A stretch of DNA of 64,000 nt from Diphasiastrum complanatum (taxonomy: Eukaryota > Streptophyta > Lycopodiopsida > Lycopodiales > Lycopodiaceae), in NCBI GenBank assembly GCA_029204225.1, contig CM055110.1, forward strand, positions 725,050 through 789,049, written 5' to 3'. The notes beneath the pieces are model-generated. The model worked only from the letters and a program-made list of their open reading frames with translations. It made no database searches and was not told where the DNA came from. Within the stretch, counting starts at the first letter, position 1. Each line of letters starts with the position of its first letter. Position numbers and translations under genes: made by a program. Positions 23,484 to 34,723 of this stretch are shown in pieces.

Positions 23484-23501
23484 TGGCGCCGTTGCCGGGG
23501 A
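23484..23501 (+). other. Primer-binding site, family A gypsy (Athila/Tat type)
   Basis: TGGCGCCGTTGCCGGGGA, the 18-mer characteristic of Athila/Tat-lineage plant gypsy elements. Confidence 0.88.
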
Positions 23502-23553
23502 TAGGTTAGGAAAGCTATAAGAAATCTGACACATCCATTTCCATCTCTAATGT

Positions 23554-24335
23554 ATGTTAGATAGAGAATCGAGATTAGAAAGATACCGAAAGCTTAGAGA
23601 GGAGTTTTTACGAAGACAGAGTGAAAGTACTAGTCGTAGAAATCACTGCTAAGTTACTTGAACTCCTAATTAGCTTCGATATGGAGGTTCCTGCTGCACG
23701 CTTCACTTCTATCTCTAGAATGCTGACGACGAAGAATTCTTCGATGCCTGCAACGATGAAGCTGATGTTTTGTATGAAGAAATTAACGTTGCAGACACAA
23801 ACTCGAAAGAGTCTGACGATTCGAGTGACGAATCTGAATACGAATTTGGTAACAAGAACCAGGTTGATGACAAGAAAACATCTATGGAATCAACCATGCG
23901 CGAAATTCATGGCCATACCAAGGCCAATATGACTGAAGGTATCATCTTACCAGATTCTACTGAACTGATTGAACTTGCACCTGGCAGATTTGTGCATGTT
24001 TCAAAGTCACTTGGAGAATCTGAGTTGGCGGAATTCACTGAACTATTAAAGGAGTATCAAGATGTTTTTGCCTGGTCGCTCGACGATTTGAAGGGTATAC
24101 CTGCAGAATTCGGAGAGCACCGAATTGATCTGAAGGAAGATGCTATACCTGTTCTACAGAGACAGTATCGTCTCAATCCTAAATACTCTCTAATGGTCAA
24201 GGACGAACTTAACAAACACCTTAAGGCATGTATAATCTATCCCGTCTTAAGTAGTGAATGGGTTTCACCCAATGTTGTCATCCCGAAGAAGAAGACTGGC
24301 AAAATACGAATATGCCAGGATTTTCAAAAACTCAA
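23554..24335 (+). pseudogene. Family A gypsy: gag start joined to N-terminal pol (RT), truncated
   Basis: ATG 23554 encodes a basic gag-like start (MLDRESRLERYRKLREEF), stopping after about 32 codons. A second frame from about 23717 encodes an acidic linker, then the start of RT: LLKEYQDVFAWSLDDLKGIP, HRIDLKEDAIPV, QRQYRLNP, EWVSPNVVIPKKKTGKIRIC and QDFQKLNAA. This is the usual Athila/Tat RT opening. Gag body, protease and spacer are deleted, and RT stops dead at 24335 before its catalytic YxDD box. After that the minus strand carries unrelated coding sequence. Confidence 0.85.
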
Positions 24336-24620
24336 TGCTGCCTTTGCTTGGTACATAACAGTTAGACAAAAAATATGTCGCTTCATCAATGGAGTCCTTG
24401 GAAGTTGGGTTGGTAGCTCCATCGGTTGGCAGTCCAAGGGCTTCAGAGAAGACCGCTTCGTTGATTGTGAAGGTGTTATTTCGCAATGCTACTTTGAAGT
24501 CAAACTCAACCACTACGTGAGTGGAATTCACAAAATCAATGCTGATCTCTTGTAGGATGACGGATGGGTCTACTTTGAGATCACTCAGCTTGCATCAATC
24601 CAATAAGGACTGAATTGTCG
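24336..24620 (-). pseudogene. Fragment of a retroelement extra ORF (putative plant transposon protein type)
   Basis: Minus-strand frame containing VEFDFKVALRNNTFTINEA and VFSEALGLPTDG. The pattern f-x(n)-v-I-x-E-A-x-x-x-x-A-L-G-[LI]-P recurs in the extra ORFs at about 29170 (VTEATLATMGI) and 59650 (VSFVAADLQPYGFPRG). Proteins of this kind are annotated in plants as putative transposon proteins within gypsy elements. It is cut on the right-hand protein end at 24335, one of the presumed rearrangement joints. Confidence 0.5.
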
Positions 24621-25229
24621 CAAGTCAGATTGAAGCTCGAATTTTCCAACTAATAATAGAGCTGGGGCTTGCACTCAAATCCATATTGCTCTCGACAAAT
24701 TTGCAAGATAGAAGGCAAAAGCAATAATAAACGCGAGAGCTAGAGCGTGAGCGATGGAGGGTGAGAGCAAGTGAGCATGAAAGAGTGAGAGTAAAAAAAA
24801 AGTGTAAGGTGAAAATAGAAAATTACAGTGTTAAACGATGACACAGTGGAGACAATGACTGTGTGGCAACTTGATTTGACATCTGTCATTCATAAATAAA
24901 AGACGATATCTTTACCGATCTTCGAGATGGCTAAAGAGATAATCTTAATTAGCTTAAGACCGTTAAAAATTAAATAATAATAAAATATCATGTCTACGCA
25001 GTCTTCTACATAGTCATAAACATGGACATAAATATGAATGACATATGGAAACACGTGTACATTTATACATTTAATAAAAGGGATTTCCAAAATTCAAAAA
25101 GTAAATAATGAATAAAATAATAGATAACAATTAAGTAGTAAGTATATATATCAAAGAAAAAAAAAACTTAGGGTAGATTATTGAAAGATACTCGAAAGAT
25201 TCTCTCCTCGAAATCCTTCATTAGAGATA
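24621..25229. other. Unassigned, probably 3' internal region of a minus-strand gypsy
   Basis: AT-rich, no domain. It lies just downstream of the gypsy integrase end on the minus strand. Confidence 0.35.
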
Positions 25230-26740
25230 ATATTTCTTCAGTTTGGAACCATTGATACACGTTGGCAATAATTCACCTTCCAATGACTGGAGCTGGACAA
25301 AACCATTTTCAAATACTTCAATAACCTTGTACGGTCCCATCCACCTCATATAAAGCTTCCCAGGAAATTTTTGATGGCGACTATCATATATCAAAGCATA
25401 ATCATCAGTCTTAAGATCAACAGTCTTGATATGAGTATCATGCTTTTTCTTTCATTGTTCCTGGATTTTCTCTGTAACATCTTTCGAATTGGTTCGAGCT
25501 TCGATTAATTCTTCAATAGTCAGCAACCTTTCATTAATACAGTATGTATCTATTCGTTCTGCTTGTATTCGAAAAGTTGGCACCTCGAATTCAATTGGCA
25601 GAATGGATGCATACCATATATAAGAAAGTAAGGCGACTGTTTCGTTGATTTTCTCCATGTTTCTATATGCCCAGAGCATTGGAGGCAACTTTTGATCCCA
25701 GTCTATAGCATGTGCTACAGTGATCTTATTCACGATCTTGCATAGTATTCCATTCGCTCTCTCCATTTGCTTTCGGATTATAAGGGGATAAGGGTTTGTC
25801 TTTATGTGTTTGATCAGGAAATAAGTTGCCAATAGTCAGATCGTATCATTAAGGAATGGGTACCATGATCACTGACTAACTCAAGAGGACAACCATAACG
25901 TGTGATTATAGATTTGAATAGAAAAATGACGACAACTTTTGCATCGTTTCGTTTCATCGCTTTCACTTCAACATTCTTCGTTGCATAATCCATCGCAACC
26001 AAAATGTATCGACATTTGGTGTGTTGAGTTACTGGCTTCATTGGACCGACAAAGTCAATCCCCCACTTTTCAAATGGTGCAGGTGGTATGATTGACATCA
26101 ATGGCCAATTCATAGATTTGGTTGGTTTACCAGATCTCGGGCATGGATCACAAGATCGAATATAAGTAGAGACATCCTTAAACATGGTAGGCCACCAATA
26201 TTTGATGGTCATAATCTTATTAACAGTGTTCTTCATGGCAAAATGTCCACCAACATCTTCAAAATGTAAGGCTCAAATAACCTTTGGAATATCTTCAGCT
26301 ACAAGACACCTTCTTAACTGATGATTTGCACCAAGCTTATACAACACATTGTTGATGATGGTAAAAGGTGCTACTTTATATTGAGATATTGTCTTCTTCT
26401 CCAAGTCATACCCGTCGGATATATCTAATCTCTGAGATAAATAATAATATCAAAATATAAAGGATTCGTAGAAGATATCTTGAATAAATTCTCCTCTGGA
26501 AAGTCGTCATTTAACGGTTCTTCAATCTTTTACGTGCTAAGTCATGAAAGATAATCATCATTAGTATTATATTTTCCTTGACGAAGCTCAACTTGATAAG
26601 TGAACTCTTGTAGCAACAAAACCCAGTGAGCAATTTGGCCAGATAAATCAGGTTTATTAACAAAATACTTCAAAGCATAATGATCAACATGAAACATAAA
26701 AGCATATTCCAGCAAATAATGTTAAAAAATTTTTACAGTA
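25230..26740 (-). pseudogene. Gypsy (Athila/Tat-like) RNase H end and integrase, decayed
   Basis: Minus strand. The RNase H end (HYALKYFVNKPDLSGQIAHW, 26700-26560). An HHCC finger (HQLRRCL near 26320, GGHFA, SCDPCPR near 26140). The core (FEKWGIDFVGPMKP, ILVAMDYATKNVEVKAM, SIITRYGCPLELVSDHGTH). The core continues as KIVNKITVAHAIDW and LPPMLWAYR at 25790-25650. The C-terminus follows (GPYKVIEVFENGFVQLQSL, CINGSKLKKYYL, ending near 25230). Frameshifts and an in-frame stop near 25820 show it is dead. RT, gag and LTRs are missing here. Confidence 0.87.
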
Positions 26741-26761
26741 AAAATCATTCCAATCTTGTAT

Positions 26762-27451
26762 TGATGATAGTACACATGTTGATGCTACTCTATTTCGTCA
26801 ACTAGTTGGGAGTTTGATATATCTTACGACTACTCGTCCTGATATCTGCTATGTTGTAAGTTTGATTAGCCAATTCATGTCATCACCCACTATGGACCAT
26901 TGGAAAGCTGCAGGGGATTTTGAGGTATGTAAAAGCTACACCTAACCTTGGCCTAATCTACAAAAGAAAAAGTGTTTTACCTAAGTTGCAGGGTTATGTT
27001 GACGCTGATTGGGCAAGAAGTATAGGTGATAGAAAGTCAACAACAGGTTATGCCTTCAATTTTGGTAGGGGTTGTTTTTCATGGTCTAGCAAGAAGCAAG
27101 ATACTATTTCTCTTTCTTCTACAGAAGCCGAATATAAAGCGTTAAGTTCTGCTACCCAGGAAGTTTGGCTATGTAAGTTGTTATGTGAGATTGGCATGAA
27201 GCAGGTAAATCCTACTGTTATTTTCTCTGACAGTCAAAGTGGAATACAATTGGCTAAGAATCATGTCTTTCACGCAAGGACAAAGCATATTGAGATAAAA
27301 TATCACTTTTGCGTGAGAAGCTACAATCTGAAGATATAAGTAATGTACACTATTCTACGTTGTTACAAGTTGCTAATATATTTACGAAAGCTTCAAGTAA
27401 AAAAAAGTTTGAGACTTTTAGAGCCAAACTTGCCTTAGATCTAGTTATGTA
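26762..27451 (+). pseudogene. Copia RT end and RNase H
   Basis: Plus strand. HVDATLFRQLVGSLIYLT, TTRPDICYVVSLISQFM, then a one-base shift into LRYVKATPNLGLIYKRK, LQGYVDADWARSIGDRKSTT, SLSSTEAEYKALSSATQEVW and ARTKHIEIKYHF. After another shift it ends in ANIFTKASSKKKFETFRAKL with a TAA at 27449. This is the complete copia RNase H. The DADWA and EAEY acidic residues are present, so it decayed by frameshift rather than by loss of active-site residues. Confidence 0.88.
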
Positions 27452-27832
27452 AAAAGCCTTAGTTGTAATACAATCATGGAGGTATGTTCCATGAATAGAG
27501 TAAACTCTAAAATAAAGAGAAACGTTGATCATTGAGGAGAGAGTTAAAGTATCAATGATCGACTTATACAATGCTTTCTTATTTCAACGGCACCACGTGT
27601 GCTTAGTTCTAGAATCATCGGGCCGTCTTTCTTTTACGAGCCCTTTGAGTGCTTTTAAACAACTTTATCTTTGTACTTACTTATTAGTTGAATATACAGT
27701 TTGAGGTGAGCTATTATGTTGTCTTGTCTTGTTGCACTTGACGTTGTGTTGTGGTGATTGATCTGGTTGCGTGTTTAAACTGTTTTCTTAACTCGGATCA
27801 CCAGCCGTTGCTTTATTTGATAAACAAGACGT
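27452..27832. other. Copia 3' end, possible partial LTR
   Basis: Follows the copia stop. A purine run (ATTGAGGAGAGAG near 27532) could be a polypurine tract. No matching LTR was found in the window. Confidence 0.3.
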
Positions 27833-27926
27833 GCAATACTGGACGTATTGCAAGATGGTTACTATTATTGACTGACTTTGCAATACTGGACGTATTGCAA
27901 GATGGTTACTGTTATTGACTGAATTT
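27833..27926. repeat. 47-bp tandem duplication with internal palindrome
   Basis: Two copies at 27833-27879 and 27880-27926 differ at two bases. Each starts with GCAATACTGGACGTATTGC, a 7-bp inverted repeat around a 5-nt loop. Confidence 0.9.
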
Positions 27927-28443
27927 GACTTTCGAATTGTGGTTCGAAAGGGGAAGCGACATTATAGCCAATCACGTTTCGCGAGTTGAATTTGCACCAC
28001 TTAATACTGAAGTGGATGATGAATTACCTGCATTGTTCTATGTAGAAGCAATACTTGAGTGGGTTATGGTCAAGATGTTGTCATGTCGATTGAATTTTTA
28101 ATCCCATCTTTACGCATAGTGGCAATAAAATGGTTAAATGATGATAAGTTTGTACAACTACATCATGAAGCGTTGCACAAATTATGTGAAACCCGATTGA
28201 TGGCAGTTCATGCATTAGCAGCAAAGAAAACCTACCGCAAGGCATGGCACGATCGTCGATTGCACAAAAAGGATATGAAAGCAAGAGATCTTGCACTAAT
28301 GTACAAAACCAAGCTAATCAAGGGAAAATTGAAGTTTATCGATGAAAGCCCGTATAAAGTAAATGAAATCTTGAACTATGGCACGATAATTCTTGAGCAC
28401 TTGGACGGAAAACGATTTGATAATCCGATGAATGGCAGCTGAT
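27927..28443 (+). pseudogene. Gypsy RNase H end joined to integrase C-terminus
   Basis: FDFRIVVRKGKRHY and NHVSRVEFAPLNTE are the end of gypsy RNase H. The frame then jumps to the integrase C-terminal region: YRKAWHDRRLHKKDMKARDL, LMYKTKLIKGKLKF, SPYKVNEILNYGTIILEHLD and MNGS, stopping at 28440. The integrase zinc finger and core are deleted between the two. A near-identical C-terminus occurs on the minus strand at 41096-41290, so it is the same gypsy group. The extra ORF starts about 480 bp downstream on the same strand. Confidence 0.82.
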
Positions 28444-28924
28444 TACGCAAGTTTTAGCAGCCTGCTCCGCCAGTTCAGCAAGCATGATCTAATTGATTTT
28501 TAATTTTAATTGTTTTTCAATTTTTGTTTTCAATATTTAATTGGTTGGCCATAGCTTTAGATCTTGAAAACTGCATTTATGACAATACTTGGGTGAAGGA
28601 CCCTCTTGGGCGAAGGTTCATCCTTCGCCAACCCTGGAAAACGTTTGTCGGATAGGTTCAGAGTCTCAGAAACCTTTTTCGAGATTTTTATAGCCTATTT
28701 TTACAATACTGTACATGCCTGCAGATTTTTGTTCAGAACAGATCAGCCAAACTAGTATTCAGTGTAATGGACCTCCAAATTCACCTATAAGTTGGCTGAA
28801 TTCGATTCATTCCTTACTTGTGCTAGTGAAGTTCTTGCCAATTTTTCCAGCCACCAAAGCCCCAAAGTTTTTGAATTGTTTTCTGTTATACACTCACGCG
28901 TCTAACTTTTCATTTCTAATCATC
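28441..28924 (+). other. Spacer between gypsy pol and extra ORF, with a hairpin
   Basis: Non-coding. GGCGAAGG (28609-28616) and CCTTCGCC (28622-28629) form a perfect 8-bp stem with a 5-nt loop. Confidence 0.5.
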
Positions 28925-29622
28925 ATGTCTTTCACATATACATCTCAGTCGCCTCGTTATACTATCCATCGTGATGTCCCATCTACAACGGAAATCATGA
29001 TACATCCTAGCACAAGCATGGTCACTCAGTGGATGACCCTTGTGGAGCCTCTGTTTATTGCAATGGGTATTCATGAGAGAGCCTTTTCAAGGAGAATGAA
29101 TATGGATTTTATCACTCTTGCTTTCAGTACATGGAAGGAGGAGAAATCCAAGTTTTACATCACCTTCTAGGGAGCCACACACAAGGTGCACGTGACTGAG
29201 GCCACCCTTGCTACCATGGGCATAACGTCTAGTACCCAAGCCTCACCAAATCATAAGTAGGCCAAACAGGCTATTAAGCCTTACATTGACCTAACAAATG
29301 ATTTGCATTGGACCAATGATGGCTATCTCCTAGATGCCATCACTGAGCCTGCAATATACGCTGTTGCTTAGCTCCTCAATAACTTTCTGATGGTTGGCAA
29401 CCTCTGGCAAGACCGCGTTACTTCACAAATCTTACATAGGATAGTCGAGTCCTATGTCAAGATAGCCAAGGCCCCTCCTAAACCATATAACTAGTTCAAG
29501 ACTGTTTCTGGTGAGCTCAAACGAGCCATTAAGAGCAATACCAAGCAGCAGTTTGTTGTTGGCTCCTTGTTATCTCTCCTAGCGGCCTCTCACCTTGAAA
29601 ACATGGCTTTCACCTGGATTCT
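28925..29622 (+). pseudogene. Extra ORF of a gypsy element, N-terminal part
   Basis: ATG 28925 (MSFTYTSQSPRYTIH). One frame runs to 29622 with four or five in-frame stops (first TAG at 29168). It contains SKFYITF, HKVHVTEATLATMGI, NLWQDRVTSQILHRIVES and LLSLLAASHLENMAFTWI. The segment order and spacing match the minus-strand protein at about 59850-59300 (NYYNVSFVAADLQPYGFPRG, then LKRCTQKPRMKVLRV). The ORF is interrupted at codon ATT by copia element E and resumes at 34986. It lies downstream of a gypsy integrase end, which places it after pol in its parent element. Its function is unknown. Confidence 0.55.
29618..29622. repeat. Target-site duplication of copia element E (left)
   Basis: ATTCT; the right partner at 34986-34990 is ATTGT, four of five identical. 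Confidence 0.65.
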
Positions 29623-29885
29623 TGTCAAGAATTAGATATGCAACATCAAGCATTCACCATAAGCAATCACCACAAGAAGGCGGAAGAAGAAAACGCACTG
29701 TCACTCTATCACACTAACTCATACAGAATGTAAAATGTACAAATAAACCCTGAACCCCTGATAGAGAGAGAAAACCTACGAGTAGACTAATAGACTAGCC
29801 TATGGCTAATGACAGCTGGTCATAGTTGTCAACATTAATGTACCTCATAAACAGTAACAATGAAGTTTATTATTGATTTCTAACA
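29623..29885 (-). repeat. 3' LTR of copia element E
   Basis: 263 bp. On the minus strand TGTTAGAAATCAATAA...TTCTTGACA. Near-identical to the other LTR. Confidence 0.95.
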
Positions 29886-30546
29886 CTCTCCCTCAATGAT
29901 AAAATTACATTCTTCTATTCCTAATAGAGTACGAAATCTCTCAAATTTACATCTACCTAATGACTTAGTAAAAATATCTACCATTTGATCTTCATATTTA
30001 CAAAAAACAAGATCAATGGCTCCATCAAGAATTTTCTCTCAAACAAAATGGTAGTGTATTTCGATGTGCTTGGTTCGAGCATGTAGAACTGGATTTTTGG
30101 CAAGGTGAATGCAACTTTGATTATTGCAAGATATAGTAGTCGCATCCACCTGTGGTTGACCTAAATCCACAAGCAATCTTCGTAACCATACCGCTTCTTG
30201 TGTAGCATTGCTGAGTGCTCGATATTCAGCTTCCGTCGATGATAAGGCTACTGTAGGTTGCTTTCTGCTGCTCCATGAAATTGCAGCTGTACCGTAACTG
30301 AATGTATGACCACTAGTAGATCTTCTGTCATCAATATTACCTGCCCAATCGGCATATGTATTTATCCACTTAACATTGGCGCTTTAGGCTGATCATACTT
30401 CAAACCAAAATTTAATGTCTCTCGAATGTATATGAGAATACGTTTAGCAGACTTCCAATGTGCTTGACTAGGAATTGACTAACAACACCAACAGCATAAG
30501 AAATATCAGGTCGTGTGTGTGTCAAATAAATCAAACTACCCACCAG
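29886..30546 (-). pseudogene. RNase H of copia element E, frameshifted
   Basis: Minus strand pieces: LVGSLIYLTHTRPDISYAVG, TYADWAGNIDDRRSTSGHTF, SWSSRKQPTVALSSTEAEYR, ALSNATQEAVWLRRL and HARTKHIEIHYHF, ending close to the polypurine tract. Stops and shifts break it around 30400-30480. Confidence 0.85.
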
Positions 30547-31230
30547 CTATCTATACAAATAAGCATCCACTTTCTCAGATTCATCATATGCAGTAAGCTT
30601 CATGTTGACATCCATAGGTGTACTCAAAGGCTTACAATCCTGCATATTGAACTTATAAAGCAAATCTCGTGCATATTTGCTTTGTGTAAGAAAGACCATG
30701 TAATCCTTTTGCCATACTTCAATGCCAAGACAATAATGCATCAATCCTAGATCACTCATGTCAAAAGCATTGGAAAGATCTGATTTTATTTCATCAATTA
30801 AGCTCTCATTACTTCCTATAATAATCAAATCATCCACGTACAACACAATGAACACTATATCTGAGTCTTGCCTTAGATTGTAAAGATTAGGATCAGCATC
30901 ACTCTTTACCATTCCCTTCCGATTGAAGTGTTCATCAATGCAAGAGTACCATGCCCGTGGTGCTTGCTTCAATCCATAAATGGCTTTGTTGAGCTTACAA
31001 ACGAGATGCTCTCTCCCTGGCTCAACAAATCCTTGAGGTTGTACTAAGTACACCTCTTCATTCAGCACTCCATTAAGAAAAGCAGATTTAACGTCCATTT
31101 GCTGGATCTTCCAACCATAGAAAACAGAAATAGCAATGATAGAACGTATAGTTACCATCTTAGCTATGGGTGCAAAGGTTTTCTCAAACTCAATACCTTC
31201 TTGCTGCTCAAATCCTCTCGCAACCAACAA
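30547..31230 (-). CDS. Reverse transcriptase of copia element E
   Basis: 227-codon minus-strand frame. It carries LVARGFEQQEGIEFEKTFAP, QQMDVKSAFLNGVLNEEVYL, NKAIYGLKQAPRAWY, the catalytic box VLYVDDLIIIGS and MSDLGLMHYCLGIEVWQ, ending in STPMDVNMKL. Both Asp of YVDD are intact. It copies the element RNA into DNA inside the virus-like particle. The annotated frame is one segment of the polyprotein; stops separate it from integrase upstream and RNase H downstream. Confidence 0.93.
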   Translation of the reverse strand: MLVARGFEQQEGIEFEKTFAPIAKMVTIRSIIAISVFYGWKIQQMDVKSAFLNGVLNEEVYLVQPQGFVEPGREHLVCKLNKAIYGLKQAPRAWYSCIDEHFNRKGMVKSDADPNLYNLRQDSDIVFIVLYVDDLIIIGSNESLIDEIKSDLSNAFDMSDLGLMHYCLGIEVWQKDYMVFLTQSKYARDLLYKFNMQDCKPLSTPMDVNMKLTAYDESEKVDAYLYR

Positions 31231-31310
31231 TGCTTTGTACTTGTTGAGTTGTGCTCACTTGATTCGGGAGTATCTCCCTTATTAGCATCACTTGTTACTG
31301 ACAAGTACCA

Positions 31311-32275
31311 CTAAGGCACTCTCCTAAGAATCCTATTATTGACCCTGTCTTTTTCCATTGGCTCTTCCATATCGACACCAACTTCTTCCTTCACTTGCAC
31401 TTTAGCTTTATCATCAAAGGGATCAATTGTCAATTTTATTTGGTCATTTTGACCCATCTCATCAAAAGTAGCATCTCTGAAAATCACAATCTTTTGTGCA
31501 TCTGTGTCATACATCCTGTATGCCTTGGCTCTTTCATCATATCCATGGAAAATACACTTAACAGCTTTTGCATCCAACTTCTTTCGTTTTTCATCAAGTA
31601 CATGAGCGTAAGCATCACAACCAAATACTCGTAAATGAGAAACATTAGGTTTCTTTCCAATAAAAGCTTCGTAAGGTGTCTTACCCTCCATGGATTTCGT
31701 AGGACACTGATTCAAGATATGAGTAGCTGTGTTGCATGATTATGCCAAAAAGTATTTGGCAAACTCTTACTCTTAAGCATTGCCCTAGCCATCTCCACAA
31801 TGGATCTATTTTCCCGTTCTGCAACTCCAATCTGTTGTGGTGAATAGAGTGTAGTGGTTTGTCTCTTGATCCCCTGATCCTTGCAAAAGTTTATAAACTC
31901 TGTTGAAAAATACTCACCGCCACCATCTGATCTGAGAGTCTTAATATAACAACCTGTTTGTTTTTCAACCAGAGCCTTGAACTCTCTAAACTTGGCAAAA
32001 GCATCAGATTTTTTGCTTATGAAATAAATCCAGATATGTCTACTATAGTCATCAATGAATGTGATGAAATAGTAACAACCACTAATGGACCTAGTTTGTA
32101 TTGGTCCACACAGATCACTATGAGCAAGATCAAGAATGCCATTGGCTCTTCTTGCTCCATCTTTGGGAAATCTTTCTCTATGTTGTTTTCCCAAAATGCA
32201 ACCCTCACAAATTTTTCCTTCAAAAGAGATATCAGGCAATCCAACAACTAGATTACCTCTTTTAAGAATTCGCAA
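31311..32275 (-). pseudogene. Integrase of copia element E, two overlapping frames
   Basis: Minus strand 32275-31712: the HHCC end (CEGCILGKQHRERFP), the first Asp in LAHSDLCGPIQTRS, the second in TLRSDGGGEYFSTEF, and the Glu in QQIGVAERENRSIVEMARAM. This gives the D,D-35-E pattern. A shift near 31713 leads to the frame 31715-31311 (KTPYEAFIGKKPNVSHLRVF, GCDAYAHVLDEKRKKLD, AVKCIFHGYDERAKAYRMYD), the integrase C-terminal part. One frameshift separates the pieces; the catalytic triad is intact. Confidence 0.9.
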
Positions 32276-32412
32276 GCTTTGAGCACTGATATGACCAAAC
32301 CTTTGATGCCAAAGATCACTTCAACTATCAACAGTGCTTACCATAGCTTGAGTAAAAGATCTCGCATTCAATTTGTAGAGTCGATTCCTGTTGACTCTAG
32401 CTCTTGTAGCAA

Positions 32413-33755
32413 TCACTTTGTAGTGATTCTTGATGTCTTTGACAAGACATTTGTCAATGTCAAACTCAACCTTGATTGTTGATCAGCCATCATCCCAACA
32501 GATAGTAGATTGTTAGCTAAGCCAGGTAGATATTGCACATTGCTTATCTGCTTTATCTTCCCGCTGGCTAACTTCACTGGTACCACTCCAACTCCTTTAA
32601 CAGATAGCAATTTGCCATCAGCTTGTCCAACTTCATCACCATTGTCAGTTTCCTTGAGTTCTGAATACCACTCCTTCCTTAAAGTCATGTGCTTGGATGC
32701 ACCACTATCAATGTACCATGTATCCTTGGCTTCATCACTTGTCATTAATGTTGTAATGAACAATTTTGAACTCTCACCAGTATCATCTTCATATTGATCA
32801 TCATCGTATTGATGTTGATCAGTATAATTGTCTTCATAATAATAGTCATCAAATTGATGTTGATCAGCATAATTTCCCGCTTGCCATTTGTCTTTTCTTT
32901 GTTCCATCTCCTTCTGTTCCTTGAAGCATTCACGCTCCCAGTGGCTAGGTTTGTTGCAGTACCTACAATTTTCAGGTTTATTTTGTCTTGAATAGCCATG
33001 TCCTTGACCCTGGCCTTGATTCCAATTGCCTCGATTCGGACTATCATTGACTTGCTCATGAAATTGTTGAAATGATCCCCGGCTTGAGTTTCCTCCTCTC
33101 GATTGATACCTTCCACGGCCAAATCTTCCACCTCGTCCTCTAACTGCAAGAGCTTGATCATAGCTCCTGTTATGATGATTCAAGTTCTCTTGACGTTGCT
33201 CTTCTTGCAAAAGCAATCCACCTAGTTCTTCATAGGTTGGAAGATTTTCTCGTGGCTATACTCGTCACAAACGTCTGATGTGACTCACTCAGACTATTCA
33301 ATGTCAATTGCACGATCTCACGATCTTGTACTCACTCTCCAACTGCTGCTAATTGGTCATGGATCTCTTTGATCTTCAGTATGTGATCGGCAATAGTGGC
33401 ACCATCAACCATCCGCAATGTATTCGTCTTCAAAAATAGTATTCAAGATGTATTTGTCATTTCAAACAATGCCTTCAATGTATTCCATGTTTTTTTTGGA
33501 GGCTTCTGAATCTGAAATATAGGGAAAAATTGCATGTCTAACTGATAAGTTGATGACATTCTGGGCTTTCCGTTTTCTCCTATCAAATGCCCGCTAATCT
33601 TCTTCAATCACTGACCTTGTCTCTTCACTTGTCACGATCTCCCACAGCTCCTTTTCCATCAAAATGTTCTTCAATTTGAATTTTCAAACTGCATAGTTGT
33701 CGGCACCTTCCAATTTGCTTGACTCATTAAGGACACTCTCGCTTAGAGTTGCCAT
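32413..33755 (-). pseudogene. Gag and protease of copia element E
   Basis: Gag begins at the ATG complementary to 33753-33755 (MATLSESVLNESSKLEGADN, then KFKLKNILMEKELWEIV), with several stops up to about 33220. The intact frame 33216-32413 holds an Arg/Gly-rich stretch, a CCHC knuckle (CRYCNKPSHWEREC), a Tyr/Asp-rich linker and the protease (TWYIDSGASKHMT, then VQYLPGLANNLLSVG). Zinc knuckle and protease residues are intact; the capsid part is decayed. Confidence 0.88.
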
Positions 33756-33826
33756 TACTGGATACATGAGTGTGGCTCACAAAATTTATTACACCACAAG
33801 AACTGTAAATTTTTGGTTGGACACCT

Positions 33827-34078
33827 GATATCGGTATGATGCGCGGGTGCACGACTACTTGGGATTCTCTTTAGCTCACGTGTGTGGATCCGATATTGGT
33901 ACAGATATGCGATATCGGTATGACGTGCGGATGGACGACTGCTCTAGATTTTCTTTACCTCTGGCGCGTCGCTCCAATATTGGTACTGATATGTGATATC
34001 GGTATGACGCGCGGATGTACGACTGCTCTTGGTTTTCTTTACCTTTGGCATGTCGATATGATATTGGTACATACAAGA
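33827..34078 (-). repeat. Three 84-bp tandem repeats in the leader of copia element E
   Basis: Units start GATATCGGTATGA at 33827, 33911 and 33995, an exact 84-bp period. Each contains a GATATCGG and a GATATTGGTAC block. They lie between primer site and gag. Confidence 0.92.
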
Positions 34079-34338
34079 TGAAAAGTAGAGAGAATATAAG
34101 AGCTTTCAGAGAGAATATTCTAGATTTCCCACTTTGGCACAGTGGCTACGCCACCTCCTCTTTGCAAAGATTTCGAAATGTGTGATCGTTCAAAAGACAG
34201 ATATCAGTAATGTGAAAAGTATGAAGCTTCCTAACTTTGAATGACAGTACTAGACACTCAAATCTAGTGTGATTTGTGGTACTCCAAACAGACAAATGAG
34301 AGATTTCTTGGCAAACCTCTCACACAAATAGCACTTTC

Positions 34339-34541
34339 CACAACAACTAGGAAGTATTGTAAGAATCTCCCCCACTCAACAGATTTTCAATCTGTCTGAT
34401 GCTGCCCAGGCCTTTTGGATGCCTCCGAGACTGTGCTTTTCACAACAACTAGGAAGTATTGTAAAAATCTCCCCACTCAACAGATTTTCAACTTGTTTGA
34501 TGCTACCTAGGCCTTTCTGATGCCTCCGGGACTGTGTCTTT
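34339..34541 (-). repeat. 102-bp direct duplication in the leader of copia element E
   Basis: Two copies beginning CACAACAACTAGGAAG at 34339 and 34441. Each contains CTCAACAGATTTTCAA and a GATGCCTCCG block, with about a dozen differences. Confidence 0.88.
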
Positions 34542-34709
34542 GTTCCCCACTGATGATTCTGAGCTCCAAACCTGCAAAATACACCAAAAAAGAGTTTCTT
34601 CTAGCCGTTTTTAATCTCTCCAAGCTTTCACCTCCCGTGAAGGACTTTCTCACTTCATTGCGGAGCCTGTGACAAGCTGTATCCACTGATCAGGCACGCA
34701 GGACTATTG

Positions 34710-34723
34710 CTACTCTGATACCA
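34710..34723 (-). other. Primer-binding site of copia element E
   Basis: On the minus strand TGGTATCAGAGTA directly follows the LTR, matching initiator tRNA-Met. Confidence 0.92.

Noticed and set aside
18721-24000. SET domain of the SRA gene in downstream frames
   Set aside because: No pre-SET cysteine cluster or SET motifs seen; the sequence turns into copia and gypsy.
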